Source: Desulfobaculum xiamenense (GTDB lineage: Bacteria; Desulfobacterota; Desulfovibrionia; Desulfovibrionales; Desulfovibrionaceae). Taken from it: a DNA stretch of 64,000 nt. The notes under the pieces are model-generated. The model saw only the letters and a program-made list of their open reading frames with translations, did not search any database and had not been told where the DNA came from. Below, in pieces: positions 29,023 to 39,212 of this stretch. How positions within the stretch are numbered: the stretch's first letter is position 1; the number at the start of each line of letters is the position of its first letter. The stretch is from positions 1,054,001 through 1,118,000 of the forward strand of contig NZ_JAATJA010000002.1 of NCBI RefSeq assembly GCF_011927665.1. Direction: 5' to 3'. The position numbers and the translations under genes were made by a program.

Positions 29023-30291
29023 ATGGATAAGATAGTCGTAGAAGGCATGAGTAAGATTTTTGGTCCATCTCCGGAGCGCGGTCTGAAGCTTTTGGAGAAG
29101 GGCCTTGGCAAGAAGGAAATTTCCGAGCGAACCGGGCTTTCGGTCGGCGTGGACCGCGCGTCGTTCACCGTGAAGCAGGGCGAGATTGTCGTGATCATGG
29201 GGCTGTCCGGCAGCGGAAAGTCCACGCTGGTTCGCTGTCTCAATCGGCTCATCGAGCCAACGGCGGGCCGCGTGCTCATCGACGGGCAGGACATCACCAC
29301 CCTGTCCCGACAGGAGCTTCGCGAGGTCCGGCAGAAGAAGCTTGGCATGGTCTTTCAGAATTTTGCCCTTTTCCCCCACCGTACGGTGCTGCGCAATGCG
29401 GAGTTCGGGCTGGAGGTGCAGGGCGTGGCCGCGTCCGTCAGGCGCGACAAGGCCATGGCCGCCCTCGAACAGGTGGGGCTCAAGGGCTGGGAGAGTTCCT
29501 ACCCCCGGCAGCTTTCCGGCGGCATGCAGCAGCGTGTGGGATTGGCCCGCGCACTGGCATCGGACCCCGACGTGCTGCTCATGGACGAGGCCTTCAGCGC
29601 CCTCGATCCCCTCATCCGCAGCGACATGCAGGACGAGTTGATTGAGTTGCAGGAATCCGTCCGTAAGACCATCGTCTTCATCAGCCACGACCTCGACGAG
29701 GCGCTCAAGCTCGGGCATCGCATCATCCTCATGAAGGACGGGCGCATCGTGCAGAGCGGAACGCCCGAGGACATCCTGACCAACCCCGCCAATGACTACG
29801 TGGAGCGCTTCGTCGAAGGCGTGGACATCTCCCGAGTGCTCACCGCCGAGCACGTCATGAAGAAGTCCGAGGCCGTCGCATTCATGAGCACGGACGGCCC
29901 GCGTACCGCCCTGCGCAAGATGCGCACCAACAACATTTCGAGCATCTTCGTGCTCGACAACGATCACCGCGTGGTCGGCCTGCTCACGGCCGAGGAAGCC
30001 GCACAGCTCGTCGAGGCGGGCGAGCGCTCCATCGTCGGGGCCAAGCGTGCCCAGTTCTCGATGGTGCGCCCGGACACCCCCGCGAGCGAACTGTTCCAGA
30101 TCATGAATGGCTCGTCCCTGCCCGTCGCCGTCGTGGGCGACACGGGCAAGCTGCGCGGCGTCATCATCAAGGGGTTGCTGCTGGGAGCCATCGCCGAACG
30201 CGGCGCCAACTCCGGCGGACAGAATCCCTCGGACCATGCATCGCGGATGTCCGATTCGCCGGCATCCTGCGTCGTCGGTTCCATTCAGTAG
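29023..30291 (+). CDS. proV: Glycine betaine/proline ABC transporter ATP-binding subunit with CBS pair
   Basis: 422 residues of the ProV/OpuAA family. The N-terminus carries the characteristic KIFGPSPERGLKLLEKG. The ABC domain shows GLSGSGKST, LSGGMQQRVGLARAL and LMDEAFSALDPLIRSDM, and a tandem CBS module (about residues 285-400) senses ionic strength or cyclic nucleotides in relatives. ATG 29023 follows AAGGAG. It is first in the proV-proX-proW operon, which imports compatible solutes under osmotic stress. Confidence 0.93.
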   Translation: MDKIVVEGMSKIFGPSPERGLKLLEKGLGKKEISERTGLSVGVDRASFTVKQGEIVVIMGLSGSGKSTLVRCLNRLIEPTAGRVLIDGQDITTLSRQELREVRQKKLGMVFQNFALFPHRTVLRNAEFGLEVQGVAASVRRDKAMAALEQVGLKGWESSYPRQLSGGMQQRVGLARALASDPDVLLMDEAFSALDPLIRSDMQDELIELQESVRKTIVFISHDLDEALKLGHRIILMKDGRIVQSGTPEDILTNPANDYVERFVEGVDISRVLTAEHVMKKSEAVAFMSTDGPRTALRKMRTNNISSIFVLDNDHRVVGLLTAEEAAQLVEAGERSIVGAKRAQFSMVRPDTPASELFQIMNGSSLPVAVVGDTGKLRGVIIKGLLLGAIAERGANSGGQNPSDHASRMSDSPASCVVGSIQ

Positions 30292-30370
30292 GAACCGCTA
30301 GCCGGAGGTCGCCTCGCGCGGCCATTCGGTTCCCTTCATTCGAACACAGACACTCATCGGAGGCACACCC

Positions 30371-31369
30371 TTGCGATTCACGAGACCTGCCCGCTGGGCA
30401 TCGGCCCTGCTTCTTCTGTTATCCATGGTCTTCGCCGGCTCCGTCGGCGCGGCATCGAACAAACCCATCATCTTCGCGGACATGAGCTGGGATAGCATCA
30501 TGGTCCACAACCGCATCGTGGCGTTCATCATCGGCCACGGCATGGGCTACGAGAGCGAATTCGTCCCCGGCTCCACGCCGGTCATGGTCAAGGCCATGAT
30601 GCTTGGCGACGTGGACGTGGACATGGAGTCGTGGACCCAGAACGTTCAGGAGGTCTACGACGAGGCCATCGCCAGCGGCCGCGTCATCGACCTTGGCCCC
30701 AACTATCCCGATTCGTGGCAGGGCTGGCTGGTGCCGACCTACGTCATCAAGGGCGACCCCGAGCGCGGCATTGAGCCGATGGCTCCGGACCTGCGCTCCG
30801 TGGCGGACCTGCCGCGCTACCGCGAACTGTTCCGCGATCCCGAGAACCCGGACATGGGCCGCTTCTACAACGCCATCGCCGGGTGGCAGGCGACAGCCTT
30901 CAACGAGCGAAAGCTCGCGGCCTACGGGCTGGACAAGCATTTCACCTCCTTTGTCGCCGGGTCCGATGCGGCGCTCTCCGGCTCCATGCTGCGCGCTTAC
31001 GAGCGCGGCAAGCCGTGGTTCGGCTACTACTGGGGACCGACGTGGGTGCTTGGCATGCTCGACATGACGCCCCTTGAGGAACCCGCCTACGACGCCAAGA
31101 CGTGGGACGAGAGCGCTGCCTGCGCGTTCCCCTCTGTCGAGGTCAACAAGCTCGTGACCACGGACCTCGCCGAGCGCGCGCCGGAGGTGGTGGAGCTGCT
31201 GCGCCGCTACACGACGACACTTGCGCTCAACAACGAGTTCCTCGCGTACATGAAACAGAACAAGGCAACTGCCGAGGACACCGCCAAGTGGTTCCTGCGT
31301 GAGCATCGCGACCTGTGGACCGGCTGGGTCTCGCCCGAGGTGGCCCGCAAGGTGGAGGCCGCACTTTAG
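30371..31369 (+). CDS. proX: Glycine betaine-binding periplasmic protein
   Basis: 332 residues with a signal peptide (ASALLLLLSMVFAGSVGAAS, cleaved near residue 28) and an OpuAC substrate-binding domain: IIFADMSWDSIMVHNRI, GSTPVMVKAMMLGDVDVDMESWTQN, and several Trp/Tyr (YYWGPTWVLGM) fit to bind a quaternary ammonium group. The start is a TTG at 30371, supported by GGAGG 7 bases upstream; the next Met is inside the signal peptide. The gene lies between ATPase and permease, an order (V-X-W) different from E. coli V-W-X. Confidence 0.9.
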   Translation: MRFTRPARWASALLLLLSMVFAGSVGAASNKPIIFADMSWDSIMVHNRIVAFIIGHGMGYESEFVPGSTPVMVKAMMLGDVDVDMESWTQNVQEVYDEAIASGRVIDLGPNYPDSWQGWLVPTYVIKGDPERGIEPMAPDLRSVADLPRYRELFRDPENPDMGRFYNAIAGWQATAFNERKLAAYGLDKHFTSFVAGSDAALSGSMLRAYERGKPWFGYYWGPTWVLGMLDMTPLEEPAYDAKTWDESAACAFPSVEVNKLVTTDLAERAPEVVELLRRYTTTLALNNEFLAYMKQNKATAEDTAKWFLREHRDLWTGWVSPEVARKVEAAL

Positions 31370-31462
31370 CGGCGACGAATATCGGCGCGTCCACGGACGC
31401 GCCTTGCTGCGGTGGCCTGCGCGGCGTGCGGGCCGCCGGTAATCCGGCACAAAGGAGAGAAT

Positions 31463-32314
31463 GTGATCGATTTTCCCGAATATCTGAATATACCCATGGC
31501 CCAGTGGGTAGACACGGCGATGAAGTGGATGCTCCTCAATTGGGGCGATTTCTTCGAGGCCGTGGGCGACGTGATGCTCGGCTTCCTCGTCAATCTGGAA
31601 CGCATGTTCCTGTGGGTGCCGTGGCCTGTGGTTGTGGCGCTAGCCTTTCTGGCCGGGTGGCGGCTGGTGGGGCGGCTCACCTCGGGACTGGCCATGGCGG
31701 CCATGCTCATGATCGTGGGGGCCTTCGGCTACTGGAAGTTCGCCATGATGACGCTGTCCCTCGTGACGGGCGCGGTGGTCGTGTCCCTCGCGCTGGGCGT
31801 GCCGCTTGGCATCCTCATGGCTCGCAGCGACCGTTTCGAGCGAGTGGCGAAGCCCGTGCTCGACGCCATGCAGACCATGCCGAGCTTTGTGTACCTCATC
31901 CCGGTGCTCATGTTCTTCGGACTTGGCAAGGTTCCGGCCCTGTTCGCGACCATCATCTACTCCATGCCGCCGGTTATCCGGTTGACCAATGTGGGCATCC
32001 GCGAGGTGCCGCGCGAGGTGGTGGAGTGCTCGCAGGCCTTCGGTGCCACGCCGTGGCAGACGCTGCTCAAGGTCCAGTTGCCGCTGGCACGGCCGACCAT
32101 CGTCGTGGGATTGAACCAGACCACCATGATGGCGCTGGCCATGGTCGTGGTGGCATCCATGATCGGCGCACGCGGACTCGGCATGGAAGTGCTCATTTCC
32201 ATCAATAGGATTGAGGTTGGGCGCGGCTTCGAGGCCGGATTGTCCATCGTCTTCCTTGCCATCATCATCGACCGCATCACCCACGCGCTGGCCACTCGCA
32301 AGGCTACCGCGTAG
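31463..32314 (+). CDS. proW: Glycine betaine/proline ABC transporter permease
   Basis: 283 residues, BPD_transp_1 family with about six TM helices and the cytoplasmic EAA-like loop EVVECSQAFGATPWQTLLKVQLPLA. The N-terminus VIDFPEYLNIPMAQWVDTAM is typical of ProW/OpuAB. The GTG start at 31463 follows AAAGGAG. It is the channel for betaine delivered by ProX; ProV supplies energy. It is last in the operon, and no clear terminator follows directly. Confidence 0.92.
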   Translation: MIDFPEYLNIPMAQWVDTAMKWMLLNWGDFFEAVGDVMLGFLVNLERMFLWVPWPVVVALAFLAGWRLVGRLTSGLAMAAMLMIVGAFGYWKFAMMTLSLVTGAVVVSLALGVPLGILMARSDRFERVAKPVLDAMQTMPSFVYLIPVLMFFGLGKVPALFATIIYSMPPVIRLTNVGIREVPREVVECSQAFGATPWQTLLKVQLPLARPTIVVGLNQTTMMALAMVVVASMIGARGLGMEVLISINRIEVGRGFEAGLSIVFLAIIIDRITHALATRKATA

Positions 32315-32372
32315 CGGACGTGATTCGCGCGGCGCGCATTGACGCGTGGTCGCAACGCCTGTAGCCGTGAAG

Positions 32373-32466
32373 GGCGACTTGAGCGGCGTACCCTGAACCT
32401 CGTTCGGGCGGGGGTAGAAGCAAGGGTGTCGCAGGTCCGGAAGCCCGACTCTTTCGGGCCGTCGCC
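32373..32466 (+). ncRNA. Structured intergenic RNA candidate between proW and ggt
   Basis: An outer stem GGCGAC (32373-32378) / GTCGCC (32461-32466) encloses at least two perfect hairpins: CCTGAAC-CTC-GTTCGGG (32392-32408) and GCCCGA/TCGGGC (32443-32448 with 32454-32459). ACCCT (32390-32394) and AGGGT (32423-32427) could pair as an alternative to the first hairpin, as in a switching leader. No known riboswitch family was recognised. It lies 59-205 bases after proW and 112 before ggt. Confidence 0.25.
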
Positions 32467-32577
32467 AATCATGGCGCTTCGCTTTCATGCGGGGCTTGCG
32501 CGCACGCGGCGCAAGGGGCACTCTGCTCCTGCACACATTTCCCCGGATTCGATCCGGAAATCACGCAGGAGCAGTTC

Positions 32578-34236
32578 ATGTCCCCGTTCGATTCGTCATT
32601 CGCCTTTCCCCCCTTTGGCGCGGCGTCGCGCCGTTCTCCTGTCTATGCCCGCAATGCCATGGCCGCGGCCAGCCACCCCGCGGCAGTTGAGGCCGGTCTC
32701 GGCATGCTTGACCGTGGCGGGACCGCCGCCGATGCCGCCGTGGCCATGGCCGCCGTGCTGGCCGTGGTGGAGCCGTGTTCCACCGGCCTTGGCGGCGACG
32801 CCTTCGTCCTCTATCACGACGCAGCAAGCCGCCGCGTGACCGGACTGAACGGTTCGGGGCGCTCGCCGCAGGCCCTCGATTTCGACACTCTCGCCAGCCG
32901 CACCGGCGGCGCGCTGCCGCCGCGCCATGCACTGGCGGTTACCGTGCCCGGCGCATGCGCTGCGTGGTGCGATCTGCTGGAGCGCCACGGGGTGTTGCCG
33001 CTGGCCGAGGTGCTGGCTCCTGCCCTTGAGTATGCGGCGGAGGGCTTCGTGGTCGGTCCGGTGACGGCGCACCTGTGGGCCGAGGGCGCGGACGCGTTGC
33101 GTGCCGCCGGGGGGGAGGAACTTCTGCCCGGTGGTGAGGCTCCCCGACCGGGGCAGCCCGTGACCAGCCCCGGCATGGCCCGCGTGCTGGACATCCTGTC
33201 CGGGGCGGGAGGCACCGAGGCAGCGCGCCGGGCCTTCTATGCCGGTGAGATCGCCGCCGACATCGTGACCGCCGTACGCGAGCGTGGGGGCGTGCTGGAC
33301 GCTTCGGACCTTGCCGCGCATCGCTCGCAGTGGGCGGCGCCCATTACTACTATGTACCGTGGCCTTCGCGTCAGTGAGTGCGCCCCGAACGGGCAGGGCA
33401 TCACCGCGCTCATGGCCCTCGACGTGCTCTCCGCTCTTGATGCGCCGACATTCGGCGACGGCTTCGGCCCCGCACGCGTGCATGCGCAGGTCGAGGCCCT
33501 GCGTCTCGCCTTTGCCGATTCCCGCCGCTATGTGGCCGATCCGGATCACGAGGACGTGCCCGTGCGTGGCCTGCTCGATGCGGACTATGCTGCGCAGCGG
33601 GCGCGACAGGTGCTACCCGGTCGCCGCAATCCGGACATCGTCCATGGCACGCCGCCCGCGTCGTCGGACACCGTATACTTTTGCGTCATGGACGCCTTCG
33701 GCAACGCCTGCTCCATGGTCAACAGCTGCTACATGACCTTTGGAACAGGCATCGTGCCGCGCAACACGGGCTTCGCGCTCCAGAATCGCGGGCACAATTT
33801 CAGCCTCGACCCCGCAAGTCCCAACCGCCTCGGTCCCGGACGGCGCACCTACCACACCATCATTCCCGGCATGCTTCACGATCGGCGCGGAACGCTGCTT
33901 GGGCCCTTCGGTGTCATGGGCGGATTCATGCAGCCGCAGGGGCACGTGCAGATTCTTTCCGCCCTTGCCGACGACGGCTGTGACCCGCAGGCCGCGCTGG
34001 ACCGGACGCGCTTCTGCATTACCGACGGAACGCCCGGCGGAGAACTTGCGGTGGAGGAGGGCATGCCCGAGGCCATTCGCGTCGCGCTGGCCGACATGGG
34101 GCACCCTGTGCGTATGGTTGGCGGGTATGACCGGGCGTTGTTCGGACGGGGGCAGATCATCCTGCGCGATCCGCACACCGGGTGGCTGACCGCGGGCAGC
34201 GACCCGCGCGCCGACGGCTGCGCCTTCGGCTACTGA
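32578..34236 (+). CDS. ggt: Gamma-glutamyltransferase-family protein (YwrD-type, no signal peptide)
   Basis: 552 residues, Ntn-hydrolase precursor. The large-subunit region shows MAAASHPAAVEAGLGMLDRGGTAADAAVAM; autocleavage is expected before the Thr of SSDTVYFCVMDAFGN (about residue 363), which becomes the nucleophile. PGKRPYHTI-like RRTYHTIIPGM and FGVMGGFMQPQGH follow. The N-terminus lacks a signal peptide, so unlike E. coli Ggt it should act in the cytoplasm, on glutathione or other gamma-glutamyl compounds. ATG 32578 follows GCAGGAGC. Confidence 0.88.
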   Translation: MSPFDSSFAFPPFGAASRRSPVYARNAMAAASHPAAVEAGLGMLDRGGTAADAAVAMAAVLAVVEPCSTGLGGDAFVLYHDAASRRVTGLNGSGRSPQALDFDTLASRTGGALPPRHALAVTVPGACAAWCDLLERHGVLPLAEVLAPALEYAAEGFVVGPVTAHLWAEGADALRAAGGEELLPGGEAPRPGQPVTSPGMARVLDILSGAGGTEAARRAFYAGEIAADIVTAVRERGGVLDASDLAAHRSQWAAPITTMYRGLRVSECAPNGQGITALMALDVLSALDAPTFGDGFGPARVHAQVEALRLAFADSRRYVADPDHEDVPVRGLLDADYAAQRARQVLPGRRNPDIVHGTPPASSDTVYFCVMDAFGNACSMVNSCYMTFGTGIVPRNTGFALQNRGHNFSLDPASPNRLGPGRRTYHTIIPGMLHDRRGTLLGPFGVMGGFMQPQGHVQILSALADDGCDPQAALDRTRFCITDGTPGGELAVEEGMPEAIRVALADMGHPVRMVGGYDRALFGRGQIILRDPHTGWLTAGSDPRADGCAFGY

Positions 34237-34268
34237 CGCGAAGCGTACAGGGCTATATCAATGACAAC

Positions 34269-34307
34269 GGGGCCGTCGCGCGTGGTGCGCGGCGGCCTCG
34301 TCTTTTT
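34269..34307 (+). terminator. Intrinsic terminator of ggt
   Basis: A 13-bp GC-rich stem (34269-34281 with 34287-34299, two G-T pairs) with a GTGGT loop and GTCTTTTT tail. It sits between ggt and the convergent lhgO. Confidence 0.8.
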
Positions 34308-34320
34308 GAAAGAGGAAATG

Positions 34321-35520
34321 TCAGACGGTGGCGGGGAGGTGGTCGTCGGCGATAATGCGGGCAAAGGCCATGGAACTGGTGAAGGCCGGGGAGATGGAAT
34401 TGAGGATGTGCGTCGAGTTGCCGGTGCCGAGGACCAGGAAGTCCGAGACTAGTTCATTGGTGCGGGTATCCACCAGCTGCGGGCGGATGCCGACCTTGGC
34501 GCAGGGCAGGATGTCCGTGGGTTCGAGGCCCTTCACCAGCCGCTGTGCCTCGCGGAAGAAGCAGGCGAAGACCATCCGCCGCACCTCGTCCACGGCCAGC
34601 GAGCGGAACTTGGGGTTGGCGGCGAAGAGCGTGGCATCGCGCATGAGGATGGACAGGCCCTCGCGGCCGATGCCATCGATGCCGTGGTAGTTTTCGCGTC
34701 CGAAGGCGGGCGTGGCCGTTGGGCCGATGTACACGTCGCCGTGTACGCCGCGCGTGAAGTGCACGCCGAGGAACGGATTGCGGATGTCCGGCACGGGGTA
34801 GATGCTGCCGCGCACAAGCTCCGCGCGGGCCGGGGCGAGCTGGCGGTACGCACCCTTGAAGGGCACGAAGCAGTAGTCCAGACCGATTCCGAAGGCGTGG
34901 GCGAGGGTGTCGGCATGCGCGCCCATGGCGTTGATCAGGTGCCCGAAGGCCACTGGCCCGGCCGTGGTGTCGAGCCTGCCGTCCGGGCGCGGGCCGATGG
35001 CGCGGGTGTCGAGGAACAGGCGCACGCGGCCGGTGGCCGTCAGGTCGTCCGCAAGGCTTTTCAGGATGGCGCGGGGATCGACCACGGCAGTTCGCGGCGA
35101 GTGCAGCGCCCTGTCGATGGTTTTGGCGTGGGGTTCGATGTCGGCCAGTTCATGCTCATCGACCATGCGCACGTCCGCTCCGTTGGCGAGGGCGCGGCGG
35201 TGAAGTTCGTCGAGGACGGCGAGCTGCTCCGGGGCCGTGGTCACGATGACCTTGCCGTTCTCCCCGAGGGGCAGGCTCTTTTCGCGACAGTACTCGCGCA
35301 TGAGCCGGTTGCCTTCCATGCACGTCTTGGCGCGGGCGGAACCCGGTGCGTAGTAGATGCCCGCATGCAGCACGCCGCTGTTGCGGCCCGATGCGTGCGC
35401 CCCGGTGTGGGGTTCCTTTTCGATGATGAGGATGTCGCCGTGTCCCCGGGAGAGCAGTTCGCGGGCGATGGTCAGGCCCATGATGCCTGCTCCGCAGATG
35501 ACGGTCTGTGCCTTGTGCAT
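34321..35520 (-). CDS. lhgO: L-2-hydroxyglutarate oxidase (LhgO family FAD enzyme)
   Basis: 399 residues, a DAO-family flavoprotein. The FAD-binding beta-alpha-beta is VICGAGIMGLTIARELLSRG (with GxGxxG), followed by HASGRNSGVLHAGIYY and KGAYRQL, both typical of LhgO/YgaF. Near the C-terminus TNELVSDFLVLGTGNSTHILN closes the FAD site. It oxidises L-2-hydroxyglutarate to 2-oxoglutarate, passing electrons toward the quinone pool. ATG 35520 is preferred: GAGGA lies 9 bases upstream, while ATG 35529 touches that site. Confidence 0.88.
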   Translation of the reverse strand: MHKAQTVICGAGIMGLTIARELLSRGHGDILIIEKEPHTGAHASGRNSGVLHAGIYYAPGSARAKTCMEGNRLMREYCREKSLPLGENGKVIVTTAPEQLAVLDELHRRALANGADVRMVDEHELADIEPHAKTIDRALHSPRTAVVDPRAILKSLADDLTATGRVRLFLDTRAIGPRPDGRLDTTAGPVAFGHLINAMGAHADTLAHAFGIGLDYCFVPFKGAYRQLAPARAELVRGSIYPVPDIRNPFLGVHFTRGVHGDVYIGPTATPAFGRENYHGIDGIGREGLSILMRDATLFAANPKFRSLAVDEVRRMVFACFFREAQRLVKGLEPTDILPCAKVGIRPQLVDTRTNELVSDFLVLGTGNSTHILNSISPAFTSSMAFARIIADDHLPATV

Positions 35521-35713
35521 CGGATGCATTCCTCGCGGATGTGTTGAACGTGCGCAGAAGGGCAGGTTTGTAATGCATTTTCGCAGGTTTTACAAATGGA
35601 TGTGCCGGACGTTCCGCGCGTGCAACCTCTTGCCATGAAGCGTCGGGAAGCGTAATGATTGGAGATTCGGAGAAGGAACAGTCTACAACGTATACCTAAC
35701 CTGTGGAGAAGTC

Positions 35714-36268
35714 ATGAAATTCAAGCTGATGTTCGCTGCCGCGCTTCTCGCGGCCATGGGCTGTCTCGCCGGCTGCCAGAAGCAGGAGACCGAAAAGATC
35801 GCGCTGGTCGATCCCGCCGAAGTGTTCCAGACCTGCGACGCCTGCGTCGCTGGCGGCGAGTACCTGCGCGGCATGGGGCAGCAGATGCAGGCGCGCCTTG
35901 CCGCCATCCAGCAGCCCGCCGAGGGCGAGATGGACAAGGACGCCATGAAGAAGGCTCAGGACGAGTTCATCGCCCTGCAGCAGAAGATTTCCTCCGAGCA
36001 GCAGCGCATCGTCGAGAAGCTCAATGGCGAGTTCAAGTCCGTCATGGACGACTACCGCGCCAAGAATGGCGTGAGCGTCATCCTCAATAAGCAGCAGGCC
36101 CTGTCCTACGGCGAGACCGCCGACGCGACCAAGGCCGTTGTCGAGGCCCTCAACGCCCGCAAGATCGACCTCGGCATCACCGCTGAGACCGCTGCCCCCG
36201 AGGCGACTCCCGAGGCTGCCCCCGAGGCTGCGAAGGAAGCTGCTCCCGAGGCTCCCGCCGCCCAGTAG
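35714..36268 (+). CDS. OmpH/Skp-like lipoprotein with Ala-Pro-Glu-rich tail
   Basis: 184 residues. The N-terminus MKFKLMFAAALLAAMGCLAGC has a good lipobox (LAGC, lipidated Cys at residue 21). The body (about 30-145) is OmpH-like: IALVDPAEVFQTC resembles the start of Skp, then a coiled-coil stretch rich in Gln/Glu/Lys, then VSVILNKQQALSYG matching the Skp C-terminal strand. Residues about 158-184 are repeats of PEA/APEA. ATG 35714 has GGAG upstream. It is a membrane-anchored relative of the soluble OmpH at 57003, possibly a periplasmic chaperone tether. Confidence 0.78.
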   Translation: MKFKLMFAAALLAAMGCLAGCQKQETEKIALVDPAEVFQTCDACVAGGEYLRGMGQQMQARLAAIQQPAEGEMDKDAMKKAQDEFIALQQKISSEQQRIVEKLNGEFKSVMDDYRAKNGVSVILNKQQALSYGETADATKAVVEALNARKIDLGITAETAAPEATPEAAPEAAKEAAPEAPAAQ

Positions 36269-36335
36269 ACCGTCCGGACGTGCGCACGCGATGCCGATGT
36301 GGCATCCGTGGCGTGGCGTCCCGGTTCATTTTGCG

Positions 36336-36367
36336 AGGCCCGCGCGGACATTCCGTGCGGGCCTTTC
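36336..36367 (+). terminator. Intrinsic terminator after the OmpH-like lipoprotein gene
   Basis: A 13-bp stem AGGCCCGCGCGGA with TCCGTGCGGGCCT (36336-36348 with 36352-36364, one G-T pair), CAT loop and a short TT tail. Confidence 0.65.
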
Positions 36368-36444
36368 GCATGCCCGGCGTTCGGTCAGTCCTGCCGTCGG
36401 CGCGGCGTTGACAGGCGTTGCGCCGGGTGCGAACACAAGGTGTC

Positions 36445-37653
36445 ATGCACACATCGCGCAGAGTCATATTGCACGTCGACATGGACGCCTTTTTCGCCAG
36501 CGTGGAGCAGGCCGACGATCCGAGCCTCAAGGGGAAGCCCGTGATCATCGGCGGTTCGCACCGAGGCGTGGTCTCCACCGCGTCCTACGAGGCGCGGGTC
36601 TTTGGCGTGCATTCCGCCATGCCCTCGGCCACGGCGCGCAGGCTGTGCCCGCATGGCGTGTTCCTGCCGGGGCGCATGCGCCGCTACCGCGAGGTGTCGG
36701 GCATCGTCATGGACATTCTGCGCACCACCTCCCCGCTGGTCGAGCAGGTTTCCGTGGACGAGGCCTACATCGACGCCACGGGCACCGATCGGCTGTTCGG
36801 GCCGCCGCAGGCGCTGGCGGCGCACATCAAAAGCGAGATCGTCGCAGCCACCGGGCTGACTTGTTCCGTCGGCATCGCCCCCAACCGTTTTCTGTCCAAA
36901 ATCGCATCGGACATGAACAAGCCCAACGGCGTCTTCTCCATCGCCGAGGACGAGGTGGCGGCATTTCTGGCGACCTTGCCGGTGCGGAAGATTCCGGGCA
37001 TCGGCCCGCGCACGCAGGAGACGCTCAAGCTCTACGGCGTGACTGTCGTCGGGGACATCCTGAAGCGCTCCGCCGAGTTCTGGGTACAGCGGCTTGGGCG
37101 CATGGGGGCCCTGCTGCACGAGCGGGCATCCGGTGTGGACGATACGCCCATCGTGCCCTACCACGAACCGAAGTCGTCCAGCGCCGAGAATACGCTGGAC
37201 GAGGATACGACGGATCGCGAGGTGCTGCGGCGTTGGCTTTTCGTGCAGGCCGAGCGCGTGGGGGCGGACCTGCGGCGGCACGGCTACCGTGGGCGCACGG
37301 TGACCCTCAAGCTCAAGTACGCGGATTTCACTGCCTGCACCCGTAGCCGGACGCTGCCTGACTGTACCGATGTGACGGGTGTTATTTTCGATACCGCCTG
37401 CGAATTGCTGGATGCCGAGGCGCTACGCAAGCGGGTTCGGCTCATCGGGGTGGGGGTGTCGAACTTCAATCAGCCGCAGCGGCAGTTGAGCCTGTTCGAG
37501 ATGCCTGCGCAGTCTGCGGGCGGCGCACCGCGAGCCGTTGACGCAAAGCCGCGCGGCGCGGAACTCGACAGGGCCATGGACGCCATTCGGCAGCGCTTCG
37601 GGCGCGACGCCGTGCAACGGGGACTCGTGTTCGGATTCGACGGCGACGACTGA
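36445..37653 (+). CDS. dinB: DNA polymerase IV (Y-family, DinB)
   Basis: 402 residues. Catalytic acids are in ILHVDMDAFFASVEQ (start of palm) and VSVDEAYIDATG. SVGIAPNRFLSKIASDMNKP is the DinB signature, and a helix-hairpin-helix KIPGIGPRTQETLKLYG and little-finger domain follow. The C-terminus GRDAVQRGLVFGFDGDD ends without an obvious beta-clamp motif; QLSLFEM at about residue 350 is a good clamp-binding candidate. ATG 36445 has AAGG upstream. It is a translesion and mutagenic repair polymerase alongside umuDC. Confidence 0.94.
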   Translation: MHTSRRVILHVDMDAFFASVEQADDPSLKGKPVIIGGSHRGVVSTASYEARVFGVHSAMPSATARRLCPHGVFLPGRMRRYREVSGIVMDILRTTSPLVEQVSVDEAYIDATGTDRLFGPPQALAAHIKSEIVAATGLTCSVGIAPNRFLSKIASDMNKPNGVFSIAEDEVAAFLATLPVRKIPGIGPRTQETLKLYGVTVVGDILKRSAEFWVQRLGRMGALLHERASGVDDTPIVPYHEPKSSSAENTLDEDTTDREVLRRWLFVQAERVGADLRRHGYRGRTVTLKLKYADFTACTRSRTLPDCTDVTGVIFDTACELLDAEALRKRVRLIGVGVSNFNQPQRQLSLFEMPAQSAGGAPRAVDAKPRGAELDRAMDAIRQRFGRDAVQRGLVFGFDGDD

Positions 37654-37680
37654 CGCGGCCTGCGGGCCGGGGGAGGTGTC

Positions 37681-39093
<1,413 letters not shown>

Positions 39094-39102
39094 CGGATTT
39101 AG

Positions 39103-39114
39103 TTGCATATGCAA
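39103..39114. promoter_or_regulatory. Perfect AT-rich palindrome upstream of the DAK2-DegV gene
   Basis: TTGCATATGCAA is an exact 12-base palindrome 99 bases before the ATG, followed by TAATCGG, in a locally AT-rich pocket. It is a possible operator; no binding protein is known. Confidence 0.3.
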
Positions 39115-39212
39115 TAATCGGATTGCCACATGTGTCCAAAAGATATATGTGCCAGATGCGGCAAGGGGCGGTTGCGCCCGCCGCATCATTTCCAGCGCAT
39201 AGAGGAGAACCC

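Noticed and set aside
32430-32445. Resemblance of CAGGTCCGGAAG to the SRP RNA domain IV loop
   Set aside because: The GGAAGGAAGCAGCC continuation and the opposing strand of the domain IV helix are missing, so this is not an ffs gene.
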